DNA of 64,000 nt, taken from NCBI GenBank assembly GCA_018652955.1, contig JABIBA010000013.1, positions 290,253-354,252 of the forward strand, given 5' to 3'. A model generated the notes under the pieces. The model did no database searches. It had not been told where the DNA came from and saw nothing but the letters and a program-made list of their open reading frames with translations. Below, piece after piece: positions 1 through 9,364 of the stretch (the stretch's first letter is position 1; each line of letters opens with the position of its first letter). The position numbers and the translations under genes were made by a program. Source of the stretch: Candidatus Peribacter sp. (GTDB lineage: Bacteria; Patescibacteriota; Gracilibacteria; Peribacterales; Peribacteraceae).

Positions 1-1
1 T

Positions 2-3000
2 CCAGCTCAAGTTTCTCAGCTAAAAGGGGCTAAGTCTGCGACAGAATTTATGAAGAATTTGAAAAATGTTGCGAAGCAAGGAGGAAAAAGTGGAGATGAA
101 GCTACTGCAATAATGCGCGCTGTAATGAAAGGAGATGCAGCCGGTGCAAAGGCTGGACTAAATACAACAAAAGCTGCTGCTAAAAGCAGTTCTCGACTTG
201 GAAAATTTACGGGTCGTGCAGTTCCTTTGCTTATTGCTGCGTACTACCTATACGAGATAACACAGAAATTTGGTGAGGCAACAGAAGAAAATGATCGTGG
301 CAAAGATGTCATGGAAGCTATGGGAAAAGATATGGAAAAGGCCGGATTCGTAAAAGTAGAAGGCTCGGATTATGTCTATAAACACAAGGAAACCAATACA
401 AAGGTAAGCCTAAAAACCATACAAGAAGGTTTTGACCATAATGTGAATACTAAATACCTTGAGGCTGCAGGTCTTGGAGTAGGTCTTGCTATTTTAGGGT
501 TGTCTTTTGCTGTTGGAGGTCCGTTGGGAGTAGTGATTGCTATTGGAGGAGTTATTATTGAGGTAGTTATCGAATGGGCTATTGGTGAGTGGCAAGATGT
601 AGATACCCGTGACCTTCTTGCAGATATTCCACCATGGCTAATCGTCCCCTTTGATGTTCTTGCTTCAGTGAACAAAGATCGCGATGCCTTTGCGGCGTTA
701 CATGAAATATCTTCTGGGATTAATTTAACTGATGGTATTGAACGTGCCACCTTTAGCAAAAGGTCTCCAGAAGAATTTGATAAAATTCGAGATAAGGCAC
801 TCTTTAGTGTCGCGATGAGTGACTTGCGTACACAGGCACCCACTGTATTAAGAGAACTTTTTGCCGCAGGCAAAAAGAATGATGTGGAGTTTGTAAATCA
901 GTTCTTTGAAGCAGACTTCCGCAAAGTCATTGTGCCTGCATTCTACAAAGCACTGCGTCATGAAATGATAGAAACTAATCTTGAGGGATTTAACACAAGC
1001 AATCTGCATAGCAGGATAAAAGCTAGAGACCTCCTAACAAAGAAAACACCAAAAACTCTTATTACACGTTCCATGCGTAATGTTATGGTTCTCTATCTTG
1101 CCAACCTTAAAGAGCAGCGGTTTGTTGGTGCCTACCAAATGAAAAAGGATGCAGAGAGGATCCTTGCTTTGCAAGCAAGGCCCATGGAGCAGTTGAGAAT
1201 AGATCTATATACGAAACAAGATCAAATAGCTGCCTTACATAAGGACGAAGCTTCAAAAGATGATATAGGAAAAGCAAATGCCGAATTAGAGGTTATTTCT
1301 ACGAAGATAAATATATTAGATAGAGAACTTACTACGTATCGTGAAGCTGTAGTAGCTGCGAATAGTCTTCTTACGCGCATGGGAGAAGATAAATTATTTG
1401 GTGTAAAACTTTCTGAACTCGACCCAGAAAAATTGAGCACTCATAATTCAAGAGCAATGACGATACTCTTAAAGCTTGGTGATAATGAACGATCAAAAAT
1501 TCGAACACCTGGTCGAACAAAAAGCATTGCAACGGACTACCTCAGCGATGTTGATAGGGCTCTGTGGAAGAAGATGGATATCGTCAATCCTACAAAAGAT
1601 GGACCAGTAAAAGGATCATTCTCCTTTACCTCCGCTGCTGAGCGTAAAAATGCGTATGGGTATCTAACCGGAGACCCTGTACTTGGATGGGAGGTTGGGA
1701 AGCTGTATGCCATGGATCCTAAAACACCAGGATATAAAAAAGTATCTTCTGGTACAGAGTACGCTGTTGCCAGTTTGGCATTTGCATCTGCTGGTGTTGG
1801 TGAGAAGAAGCATAGGCAAGAGCTCTTCTCTCGTGCGTATGGAAATCTTACGTCAGCTGAAAGGAGCGCAAACCCTACGAGAGCTGAGCAGATTGAAAAG
1901 TGGTACGTGAAGGGTCTTCCTGCGGGGTACTCTAGAGAGCGTGTTACCCAAGCTGCTGAAAACTTCTTCCGTATACGTGGGGATGAATCCTTTAGACGAA
2001 ACACAGACTGGGAGAAAATGCTCTTTGAAGATGGTGAGTATCCTCCAACAGTGATTACTTCTGTAAGTAATTACGGTGCTGATAAGGCGCTTGAACAAGA
2101 AGACCCAGACAAGTACGAAGAGCAACTGCGCATTGCGAAGCATCGCAACAAAAGAGTCAAAGACGCATCTGAAGGATTGTACAAAAGCTTGCCTGCAAAC
2201 CATCCAATCTTTACTAAGAAGAACCTTAAGTCCATCGTTTTCCAAGAAGATCATCATGTACGTGAAAAAATGGTACGAAATGATGGGGAATTATTCGCAA
2301 CGCAGGATTCACAGGAGTTGGACCACGTAGTTGTTGCAACAGCATTCTTTGTTGATGAGCAGGGGCGTTCGTTTGTGTTACGCAATGCAGCGGTGATTTA
2401 CAAGAATCCATATATTGTTAATGCAGATGAACGTAATGCACATACATTGGAGCATATTGAATATGGTAACTGGTTGCTGAATGCAGGAATCGATTATCCA
2501 ACAGATCGCAATAAAGCAGCAGTGCTCAGCTCTGTTGAACGTATCAGTTCTCGTCGCATTACAGAGGAATCTGTAGAGCTTTCTCAGATACATAATGAGC
2601 AAACTCCGGAGAGCGCACTGCCGGGATACGAAAGAGATCCTTCTATAGAAATGGCTCTGTATCATGGCAAAGAACAGTCTCCTCTGTTGTACCTTTCTGT
2701 AATGAAGAACAAGGATGGTTCTCCTGCTTTGAAATTTGAATCAAACTCTCCTGAATTTGAGATGCTACAAGGCCTGGCTATTCCTGCACATCGTGACCCT
2801 GGTATGCCATACGAAAGGAACCCCGATGCAGTATTTGTAGAGTTTGCAACAGCACAAGACGGAAACATTACTGCTATTGCTTCCTACGTCACTACGAGTG
2901 GAGGCAAGACACGTAGACTTTCTACTGTTCGTAGAAATGCATCAGTGGCAACAAGAACAGAGAAGAATGAAGATGGAAGCTGGAAACAGTGGACATATAT

Positions 3001-6000
3001 AACTGGTGAAACAGTGCACGGTGCTCGGCTGAAAGACGTTGCTAGTCTGCGAAAGCAATTTGGTGACCCAGAAAAAATCGGTACAGAAATCTCCACTACA
3101 TTGAAGCAGCGCAACCAAGAAGACATCGCTGATGTCGTGCAGCAGCTTGATCGCAGAGGTAGTTCAAATCAGTTGTCACCATACAAATTTGTAAACGCAG
3201 GTCTTGAATATGATGGTGTCGGAGAGCCAAAGATTGTTCACGCTCTTACACTCAATGATGAAGCGACAGGGAAGAAGGCAACGGTTCTTTACACTGCACG
3301 AAGAAGAGAGAATTTGTTTACGCCACAAACATCGAAGCGCACTATGAACGTTAAAGGAGAGAAAAAGGATGTGCATATGGTGATGCCAAGTGACCGTACC
3401 AATGGTATCGAATCCTATCGTATTCACTTTGATGCGTCTGGTGGAGAAGATGTACCTGCAGATGAGTTTGTTACTTTTGGTAGTGTGCACGAAATATTCC
3501 AAAGTGCTCGATACACCTTTGCACAACGTGAGAGGATATTAGCGATAATGACAACACCACTTGGTAGTCCAGAAGTGTCTATCGAAAGAATACTCCAACT
3601 CTTCCCATACGAAATAAACGCTAAGGGAGAAAGTACTTCTAAGCTTCTTATGGATAAGCTACTACCGTTTTATAATGCAGCAGCTGATAAGCAGGTTTTC
3701 CTAAGAGAGCTACTTGAAAGTCTTATGCAGCGTGGTGGAATCTATGAGTCAGAAATAAATTCCATATTTATGGAAGAGCGCATCACTCTTAATCCTGATG
3801 GAGAGACAGAATACCTAATTTGGGGTGGGCATTTGGTGATTAATATTGATGCAGAAGAACGTGTACATCTTTCGGTAAAACAAAAAGGCAAAATTCTTCA
3901 GCCACCAGAGGGAACAGTATCACTGAGTGGTGTCCCACAAAGAACGGACGGCACGTATAGCCTTGGAGATATTGTCTCTAGACAAAAAGGTGCCAGCAAT
4001 AGCGTTATCCTTCACGTAGAAGTTCCTGGCATGGCAAAGTCTCATCGTCCAGTAAAGCTGCTGACATACGAAAGAGATACAGAGAAGAGAGAGAAGGTTC
4101 TTGGTACTACAGAATTACGGTCTAAGACTGTTCGGGTTGATTACGCTAATAGTATGCGAAAGACCACAATGCACAATGAAAATGGTGTAAAACAAGATGC
4201 GTACATACAAATGACTGAAGGTGCTAATTTTGGAAGTAAAGGTGCCACTGGGTCATATGAACTCCCTGATGGAACCAAGAGGAAATACACTAAGTTTGGC
4301 CCAAGAGCTAACTTTATAAGAGTGACGAATAAGGATGGAGATGAACTCTCTTCAATGTACTTCGCGAATGGAAAAATGCTTCGCTATAGACTCTCAAGCG
4401 CATTTGGCGGTGACAGAAGTAAGTTAGCTGAAGCATGTAATAATGATCCAGAGATCATGCGAATGTACAGTAAGCTTTCTAGGAATCTGCATACTCATCT
4501 TACACAGCCTTCCACAGAAACAGATCCTTCTAATGAAAAAGCATACTTTGCTCCTTTGATGAGCGTATTGAATCTTTATGGTGTAGATACAGAGATGGTA
4601 CATAAGCGTAAGCGATTTATGGGTGCTATTCGATTGCAGTACGAAAAAGCGATTGATAAATCTATGTTCCTTACGCATCTTATTAGAAAACTAGAAGCAC
4701 ACTCAACATATGATGGGCAGCTTACTCTTAAGCAAGGAGAGAAGAAGGGTACATATGGAGCTGGTTCGACGTTTGGTAGCATAGAAAAGTACCTGAGAGA
4801 TGCTGTGATAAGCGATCATCTAGAAGTCGCTGCCATCAGTCCAGAAATGCCACTCGCTGAGTGTCAGAAACTTATAGATCTTCACTTTGATTTGCGTCAA
4901 TACGATGACGCATTTAGACATTCTCCGGTTATAGAGTGTCAGAAAAAGTGCATCGCACTCATGCTTCAAGATCATATAAAAAAGAACAACATTACCTCAT
5001 GGAATAACGCCATACTGCATGACTTCTTTGGGACTATCGACAGCGTCTTAGACAGGGCTCAGGAGATTGGACAAGGACGTATCGCTGGAAGTTATAAAAT
5101 GGAAAGCACTGTGGATCCTTATGCAGACAAAGTTGCTCGAAAGGATTGGAAACGTGCTGAAGGACTGAATACTCGTGCGCTCTATATGGGATCAAACTAT
5201 ACGATGCACTCTGTAATGGATTTGATGATTCACACCTATGGTGTGTCAGATAGTTCTAGGAAACAGTTTGAGTCCTTCCGAGTATCAACAGATAAAGATA
5301 TGGAAAAGAAGGGGATTTACTCATTTGCCAATCTTATGAACAAGAAAGACACGAGCGTAGCTCTCCGTTCTTGGTATGGAGTCACTGATGCTAAAACAGG
5401 GCTATATTACACATTTCACATATCACCCGTGGAATTTAAGAACAAAGAAAATGTCATTACGCAGCATGGGGGAGTTATGCGTCTAATGCGATCGGATGCA
5501 GATCTTTCAGAAGATTGGGATATCGCAGGTCCATCGCTAACTCACGGTATCAATACACCGAAAGAGGATCATCACATTCCATTGCGTGACCTTAAAAAAG
5601 AAAAAGCAAATTCATGGATTTTTAAAGACAATAAGAAATCCATTCAGCATATTCGTGGGTATAAAAGAAGTCTTGATCGAACAGGTTTCCGCAGCCTTAC
5701 TGTCCCTTATGGTAAGGAGGCGGGTAATGCTTATAGCCTTCAGGCTGTAAAAGAGATCTTAGATCTCTGTGATCACGAAGTTAATTTGCAACCAGACGAT
5801 AAAGAAGCAAAGAAAGAATATTGGAAGGTAGAACTCTTCTTGGGGATAAAAGAGCAGTTCTTACAGGCAAAAAATCAGGGAGCTTTCCTAGAAGAACTCG
5901 TGAGTGTTCTCTCTGGTCATAAGAAACTTGATGATGGTACAGACGTTGATGGAAAACTAACGAGTGACACTGTTCCGAAGGTCATGCTTCATTTTTACAA

Positions 6001-6043
6001 TAAAAGAACGACTGGAGTGTGGACAAAAGAGAAGAAGAGGTAG
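2..6043 (+). CDS. Giant protein of unknown function, 5' end outside the window
   Basis: The reading frame is open from base 2. The first ATG, at base 50, has no ribosome binding site and no promoter, and 16 sense codons precede it without a stop. The gene therefore almost certainly starts upstream, and more than 2010 residues are visible here. I recognise no family. Two hydrophobic stretches lie near the visible N-terminus: one around residues 60-70 counted from the ATG, and a long Gly/Val/Ile-rich one around 140-180 that could form one or two membrane helices. The following 1800 residues are hydrophilic and rich in charged residues, with a Lys/Glu-rich probable coiled-coil region around residues 370-440. 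No catalytic motif is obvious. The nuclease gene begins 9 bases after the stop, so the two may be co-transcribed. It could be a large envelope-attached or secreted protein; that is inference. Confidence 0.85.
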   Translation, partial: PAQVSQLKGAKSATEFMKNLKNVAKQGGKSGDEATAIMRAVMKGDAAGAKAGLNTTKAAAKSSSRLGKFTGRAVPLLIAAYYLYEITQKFGEATEENDRGKDVMEAMGKDMEKAGFVKVEGSDYVYKHKETNTKVSLKTIQEGFDHNVNTKYLEAAGLGVGLAILGLSFAVGGPLGVVIAIGGVIIEVVIEWAIGEWQDVDTRDLLADIPPWLIVPFDVLASVNKDRDAFAALHEISSGINLTDGIERATFSKRSPEEFDKIRDKALFSVAMSDLRTQAPTVLRELFAAGKKNDVEFVNQFFEADFRKVIVPAFYKALRHEMIETNLEGFNTSNLHSRIKARDLLTKKTPKTLITRSMRNVMVLYLANLKEQRFVGAYQMKKDAERILALQARPMEQLRIDLYTKQDQIAALHKDEASKDDIGKANAELEVISTKINILDRELTTYREAVVAANSLLTRMGEDKLFGVKLSELDPEKLSTHNSRAMTILLKLGDNERSKIRTPGRTKSIATDYLSDVDRALWKKMDIVNPTKDGPVKGSFSFTSAAERKNAYGYLTGDPVLGWEVGKLYAMDPKTPGYKKVSSGTEYAVASLAFASAGVGEKKHRQELFSRAYGNLTSAERSANPTRAEQIEKWYVKGLPAGYSRERVTQAAENFFRIRGDESFRRNTDWEKMLFEDGEYPPTVITSVSNYGADKALEQEDPDKYEEQLRIAKHRNKRVKDASEGLYKSLPANHPIFTKKNLKSIVFQEDHHVREKMVRNDGELFATQDSQELDHVVVATAFFVDEQGRSFVLRNAAVIYKNPYIVNADERNAHTLEHIEYGNWLLNAGIDYPTDRNKAAVLSSVERISSRRITEESVELSQIHNEQTPESALPGYERDPSIEMALYHGKEQSPLLYLSVMKNKDGSPALKFESNSPEFEMLQGLAIPAHRDPGMPYERNPDAVFVEFATAQDGNITAIASYVTTSGGKTRRLSTVRRNASVATRTEKNEDGSWKQWTYITGETVHGARLKDVASLRKQFGDPEKIGTEISTTLKQRNQEDIADVVQQLDRRGSSNQLSPYKFVNAGLEYDGVGEPKIVHALTLNDEATGKKATVLYTARRRENLFTPQTSKRTMNVKGEKKDVHMVMPSDRTNGIESYRIHFDASGGEDVPADEFVTFGSVHEIFQSARYTFAQRERILAIMTTPLGSPEVSIERILQLFPYEINAKGESTSKLLMDKLLPFYNAAADKQVFLRELLESLMQRGGIYESEINSIFMEERITLNPDGETEYLIWGGHLVINIDAEERVHLSVKQKGKILQPPEGTVSLSGVPQRTDGTYSLGDIVSRQKGASNSVILHVEVPGMAKSHRPVKLLTYERDTEKREKVLGTTELRSKTVRVDYANSMRKTTMHNENGVKQDAYIQMTEGANFGSKGATGSYELPDGTKRKYTKFGPRANFIRVTNKDGDELSSMYFANGKMLRYRLSSAFGGDRSKLAEACNNDPEIMRMYSKLSRNLHTHLTQPSTETDPSNEKAYFAPLMSVLNLYGVDTEMVHKRKRFMGAIRLQYEKAIDKSMFLTHLIRKLEAHSTYDGQLTLKQGEKKGTYGAGSTFGSIEKYLRDAVISDHLEVAAISPEMPLAECQKLIDLHFDLRQYDDAFRHSPVIECQKKCIALMLQDHIKKNNITSWNNAILHDFFGTIDSVLDRAQEIGQGRIAGSYKMESTVDPYADKVARKDWKRAEGLNTRALYMGSNYTMHSVMDLMIHTYGVSDSSRKQFESFRVSTDKDMEKKGIYSFANLMNKKDTSVALRSWYGVTDAKTGLYYTFHISPVEFKNKENVITQHGGVMRLMRSDADLSEDWDIAGPSLTHGINTPKEDHHIPLRDLKKEKANSWIFKDNKKSIQHIRGYKRSLDRTGFRSLTVPYGKEAGNAYSLQAVKEILDLCDHEVNLQPDDKEAKKEYWKVELFLGIKEQFLQAKNQGAFLEELVSVLSGHKKLDDGTDVDGKLTSDTVPKVMLHFYNKRTTGVWTKEKKR

Positions 6044-6052
6044 ACTACCCTC

Positions 6053-6835
6053 GTGCCCTTTTCTTACTCCCAACTCAATACGTATAGCACCTGCCCGAAG
6101 CAGTTTGAGTTTGCGAATGTAAAAAAAATACCGCGGCAGATTAGTGCAGGGGAAAGCTTTGGATCGAGTGTTCATAACACCCTGAGTAAGTGGGGAAAAC
6201 TAGAAGCGGAAAAGGGAAAGAAGAAAGAGGAAAAAGATCAACTGACAATGTTTGAAGAACCAGAAGAAGAAGCTGTACCTCTGACAATAGATCTACTATT
6301 AGATCTTTGGCATCAGTCATTCATTGTGCAGGGATACAGTAGTAAAGTAGATGCAGATAGCGCTCGCACTAAAGGAGAAGTGCTCATGCAAAAGTTTTAT
6401 GAGTGGTGGGAGAAAGAGACACGGGAAGTCATCGCTATTGAGAAAGGTTTTTCTATAGCAGTAGACATCGATACAATAAAAGGTCGGTTTGACCGCATAG
6501 AGAGGACAGCAGGGAAGTTAATTGTGATCGATTATAAAACGGGAGGCATGAGAACACAGGAAGAAGTCGATGAAGATTTGCAGCTTTCTATCTATGCACT
6601 CGCATGCCAAGACCTATTCGGCGAGCCCTGTGATGAGTTGGTATTATTTTTCTTAAGTGAAGAAGGTATTACAGAAGTGGTAACAAAAAGAACACCAAAG
6701 CAGTTATCTAAGGCAGGAGATGTAATCGGGTCACTATCAGAACAGATTGATGATGAAAAGTTTACGGCTACACCTTCTGAGTCTGCTTGTAGAAGATGTC
6801 CTTACCGTAGCATTTGCGAGAATTCAGCTGTATGA
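6053..6835 (+). CDS. PD-(D/E)XK nuclease of the RecB/AddB/Cas4 type with Fe-S cysteines
   Basis: Product of 260 aa. The N-terminal SYSQLNTYSTCPKQF segment is typical of PDDEXK_1 family nucleases. The active site is visible as GRFDR followed by VIDYKTG (about residues 146-168), giving the D...DxK metal-binding pattern. Cys14 and the C-terminal CxxC(x5)C cluster (Cys246, Cys249, Cys255) match the split four-cysteine 4Fe-4S cluster known from AddB and Cas4. Proteins of this kind act in DNA end processing. No helicase domain is fused and no CRISPR array lies nearby, so a Cas4 role is not supported. The start is a GTG, with AGAGG about 12 bases upstream. The stop TGA overlaps the ATG of the next gene. 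Confidence 0.85.
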   Translation: MPFSYSQLNTYSTCPKQFEFANVKKIPRQISAGESFGSSVHNTLSKWGKLEAEKGKKKEEKDQLTMFEEPEEEAVPLTIDLLLDLWHQSFIVQGYSSKVDADSARTKGEVLMQKFYEWWEKETREVIAIEKGFSIAVDIDTIKGRFDRIERTAGKLIVIDYKTGGMRTQEEVDEDLQLSIYALACQDLFGEPCDELVLFFLSEEGITEVVTKRTPKQLSKAGDVIGSLSEQIDDEKFTATPSESACRRCPYRSICENSAV

Positions 6836-7257
6836 TCTTAGTCGTGGATTACATGCAACAACAATTAGCGGCGTATCCTTTTATAATCACCGTAACGGTG
6901 ATGATTTTTGCTGAAATAACTAAACACTTGTTTGAAGGTCTTACAAAGAATATCTGGTTCCAGCATGGAGGAATGCCGAGTAGCCACAGTGCTTTTGTGA
7001 CTTCTCTGATGATGGTAGTTGGGACGTACGATGGAATCGCTTCTACGACGTTTGCTGTTGCCACCGTATTTGCGGGTATCGTTTGGTACGATGCAGCGTT
7101 TGTTCGTAAGCAAGTAGGACAACAGGCGAAGGCTCTTAATATTTTGCAGCAGCTCGAAGACTTCTCAGAACGTGTAGGACATTCCACTGCAGAAGTAGCT
7201 GGTGGAATATTGTTCGGACTCTTTCTTACGCACTTCTTACTGGCGTGGATCGCCTAA
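6832..7257 (+). CDS. DUF212 / divergent PAP2-family membrane protein
   Basis: Product of 141 aa. It has the diagnostic DUF212 motifs: GGMPSSHSA near residue 47, a D...RKQVGQQAKALN stretch near residue 90, and ERVGHSTAEVAGG near residue 115. Three to four hydrophobic segments are visible. The family (YuiD-like) is related to acid phosphatases and vanadium haloperoxidases, and the SSH and GH motifs correspond to the phosphatase signature. The substrate is unknown, but lipid phosphates are plausible because the protein is in the membrane. I chose the ATG at 6832, which overlaps the upstream TGA (ATGA), over the in-frame TTG at 6814. This implies translational coupling to the nuclease gene. Confidence 0.85.
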   Translation: MILVVDYMQQQLAAYPFIITVTVMIFAEITKHLFEGLTKNIWFQHGGMPSSHSAFVTSLMMVVGTYDGIASTTFAVATVFAGIVWYDAAFVRKQVGQQAKALNILQQLEDFSERVGHSTAEVAGGILFGLFLTHFLLAWIA

Positions 7258-7277
7258 GGCGGTACACTAACTGCGTT

Positions 7278-8528
7278 ATGTATCTCTCACAACTCTTCAC
7301 AAAGACTTCTAAAGATTCGCAGTCCGAAGCGAGCTCTATTAATGCAGACCTTTTAACGAGAGCGGGTTTTATTCATAAGACTATGGCTGGTGTGTATTCA
7401 TACCTCCCTTTAGGTCTGGTAGTTCTTCGGAAGATTGAGAACGTTGTTCGTGAAGAAATGAATGCCATCGGAGGACAAGAGATACTCATGTCTAGCTTCT
7501 CTCCTAAGCAAAGCTGGGTGACTACTGGTAGATGGGATGGGTTTGACGCGCTGTTTAAAGTTCCTGCAGCAGGAGATGCAGAGTATGGTCTTAATCCAAC
7601 ACACGAAGAGATTGTGACACCACTTGTTAAGAACTTTGTGCAGTCGTACAAAGACTTGCCGTTTGGTGCGTACCAGATTCAGACAAAGTTTCGTAATGAG
7701 CCACGGGCTAAGTCTGGAGTGATGCGAGGTCGAGAATTTCTTATGAAAGATTTGTATAGCTTTCATGTAGATCAGGAAGATCTCGATGACTATTACGAAG
7801 TAGTACACGGTGCGTATGACAAGATCTTTGAGCGTCTTGGTCTTAGCGATAAGACGTATTACACGTATGCATCTGGTGGGTCATTCTCCGAATTCTCTCA
7901 TGAGTTCCAAGTAGTACTTCCTCAAGGGGAAGATAGTATTTTTGTGAGCACGGAAGCAGAGAAGAAGGGTAAGCGTATCGCTATTAATAAAGAGATCTAC
8001 GAAGCGGGGGCTACGGAGTGTCCTGAGACTGGAGCAAAAGACTTCCGAGAGGAGAGTGCATCAGAAGCTGCGAATATCTTTAAGCTCGGAACCAAGTTCT
8101 CGGAGCCATTTGATTTGCAGTACACCGATGTGGAAGGGAAGCAGTATCCCATTCCAATGGGGTGTTACGGTATTGGTGTTTCTCGTTTGATGGGAATTGT
8201 TGTAGAGGCACTTGCAGATGATGACGGTATGCGATGGCCAGAAAATCTCGCACCTGCCGCTGTGCACATTGTTCCAATTGCAAAAACCGAAGACGATGAT
8301 GCTTACAAGCAAGCAGTTGCTCTGTATAAGAAGCTGATCAATGCAGGAACATCTGCAATAATCGATGATCGCTTTAAGGTATCTGTTGGAGCTAAGCTCG
8401 CTGATGCAGATCTTATTGGTTGCCCTAAGCGAGTAGTTATTTCTCCAAAAACTCTCGATGCAGAAGGTGCAGAGGTAAAAGACCGTATGACCGGTGAAGT
8501 AACGATGCAGGCAATCAGTTCACTCTAA
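7278..8528 (+). CDS. proS: Prolyl-tRNA synthetase, short form
   Basis: Product of 416 aa, a class II aminoacyl-tRNA synthetase charging tRNA-Pro in the cytoplasm. The N-terminus MYLSQLFTKT is the usual bacterial ProS start. Class II motif 2 is seen in the TKFRNEPRAKSGVMRGREF region (split here as FRNEPR and GVMRGREF), and motif 3 in the GCYGIGVSRLMG region. The C-terminal anticodon-binding domain follows (VHIVPIAK to the end). At 416 aa, against about 570 for E. coli ProS, the enzyme lacks the INS editing domain between motifs 2 and 3. Ala-tRNA-Pro editing would have to come from elsewhere. The ATG at 7278 is preferred over the GTG at 7245. A TACACT -10-like box at 7263-7268 lies 9 bases before it, suggesting a leaderless message. 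Confidence 0.95.
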   Translation: MYLSQLFTKTSKDSQSEASSINADLLTRAGFIHKTMAGVYSYLPLGLVVLRKIENVVREEMNAIGGQEILMSSFSPKQSWVTTGRWDGFDALFKVPAAGDAEYGLNPTHEEIVTPLVKNFVQSYKDLPFGAYQIQTKFRNEPRAKSGVMRGREFLMKDLYSFHVDQEDLDDYYEVVHGAYDKIFERLGLSDKTYYTYASGGSFSEFSHEFQVVLPQGEDSIFVSTEAEKKGKRIAINKEIYEAGATECPETGAKDFREESASEAANIFKLGTKFSEPFDLQYTDVEGKQYPIPMGCYGIGVSRLMGIVVEALADDDGMRWPENLAPAAVHIVPIAKTEDDDAYKQAVALYKKLINAGTSAIIDDRFKVSVGAKLADADLIGCPKRVVISPKTLDAEGAEVKDRMTGEVTMQAISSL

Positions 8529-8719
8529 AAGAAATCTCCATCATGTTTTGGAGGAATAATAAGTGGTTTCCAAAAATCCCTGATTGCTTCCCACCACGTC
8601 TCTTCATTATCTAGAGACTCTCTTGTAGCATCAGTAATGCTATTAATAGATGCAAGTTTTGGATCAGTAGCTTCTGAAGCTGCTTCTTGATCATCAGGTT
8701 CACTTGTTTGTTCTACCAT
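8525..8719 (-). CDS. Small acidic protein of unknown function
   Basis: Product of 64 aa, strongly acidic (many Asp and Glu residues), with a Trp-Trp pair and a proline-rich C-terminus (PLIIPPKHDGDFF). No signal peptide or membrane segment is visible. It converges on proS, and the two stop regions overlap by 4 bases. No clear promoter or ribosome binding site precedes the ATG. The compact fit between neighbours and the absence of a competing frame support a real gene, but homology cannot be judged by eye. Confidence 0.55.
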   Translation of the reverse strand: MVEQTSEPDDQEAASEATDPKLASINSITDATRESLDNEETWWEAIRDFWKPLIIPPKHDGDFF

Positions 8720-8786
8720 AGTAATTCAGTGTGCCCTGCTCTTTATGCTTGAGGCAAGACAGGTAGCCTTGTTTTTTTCTCTGATG

Positions 8787-8792
8787 TATAAT
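8787..8792 (+). promoter_or_regulatory. Consensus -10 box, leaderless start
   Basis: TATAAT, six bases before the ATG of the YtxH-like gene. No convincing -35 box is visible at the usual distance. Transcription would begin at about the A of the start codon. Confidence 0.6.
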
Positions 8793-8798
8793 CAGGGC

Positions 8799-9266
8799 AT
8801 GAAAAAACTCTCCCTTCTCCTCGGAACGCTCGGTGGCGCTACAGCTGGTTATTTATTTAGTAATAAGAAGCTTCGAGATCAGCTTACGAATGCTAAAGAC
8901 GCAGAAGAAGCTGCACGAATCTTAGGGAAACACTTACAAAAAGATGGAAAGAAGCTCGGGAAGCAGATCCAAGAGTTTGTAGAGAGTGAAGATGTTCAAC
9001 AGAACTTTACAAAGGCAAAGAAGTACGCAAAAGAGACTTTAGATGAGGCGCAGGCACAACTTGGCGGCGCAGTAGACGAAAAAACTACTAAAGCAAAGAA
9101 AGCCGTAAAAAAAGCTACAAAAACCGCAGGAACTAAAGCGAAGAAAGCAGTAAAGAAGACAAAGACGAAGGCAAAGAAGACTGTGAAGAAAACTGCAAAA
9201 AAGGCTAAGAAATCAGCAAATAGTGCTGCACGTCGAATGAAAACAAAGGTGCGCAAACTTTCCTAA
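8799..9266 (+). CDS. YtxH-like membrane-anchored protein with a histone H1-like Lys/Ala tail
   Basis: Product of 155 aa. The N-terminus (MKKLSLLLGTLGGATAGYLF) is a single glycine-rich membrane segment, as in YtxH-type general stress proteins. An amphipathic region of about 60 residues follows. From about residue 95 the protein becomes a run of KKAVKK/KKATK/KKTVKK repeats, strikingly like the C-terminal tail of histone H1 or bacterial Hc1-like proteins, and ends very basic. This suggests a membrane-tethered nucleic-acid- or polyanion-binding protein (inference). The start at 8799 is preferred over the upstream in-frame TTG/ATG codons. A perfect TATAAT (8787-8792) ends 6 bases before it, so the mRNA is probably leaderless. 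Confidence 0.8.
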   Translation: MKKLSLLLGTLGGATAGYLFSNKKLRDQLTNAKDAEEAARILGKHLQKDGKKLGKQIQEFVESEDVQQNFTKAKKYAKETLDEAQAQLGGAVDEKTTKAKKAVKKATKTAGTKAKKAVKKTKTKAKKTVKKTAKKAKKSANSAARRMKTKVRKLS

Positions 9267-9364
9267 AATTTCTGTATAAAACTTTTAGGCTATTGCCCCT
9301 TGCATATAAAAGGAAAGAGCCGTAAATTACGTCTCCTGACTTTATTTTTTACTAGCTAGAAACC

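Noticed and set aside
50..6043. ATG at base 50 as the true start of the giant gene
   Set aside because: The frame is open upstream to the window edge, and no ribosome binding site or -10 box precedes this ATG.
6053..6835. Cas4 assignment for the Fe-S PD-(D/E)XK nuclease
   Set aside because: No CRISPR array or other cas gene is present; the protein fits a general RecB/AddB-like nuclease equally well.
6833..6835. TGA recoding (code 25, Gly) as in Gracilibacteria
   Set aside because: TGA terminates several genes here exactly where the next ATG overlaps (6832 and 36228), and no gene needs TGA as sense.
8996..9256. Minus-strand Phe/Ala-rich frame opposite the Lys/Ala tail gene
   Set aside because: It is the antisense of AAG/AAA and GCN codons; the plus-strand gene has a consensus -10 and a coherent domain layout.
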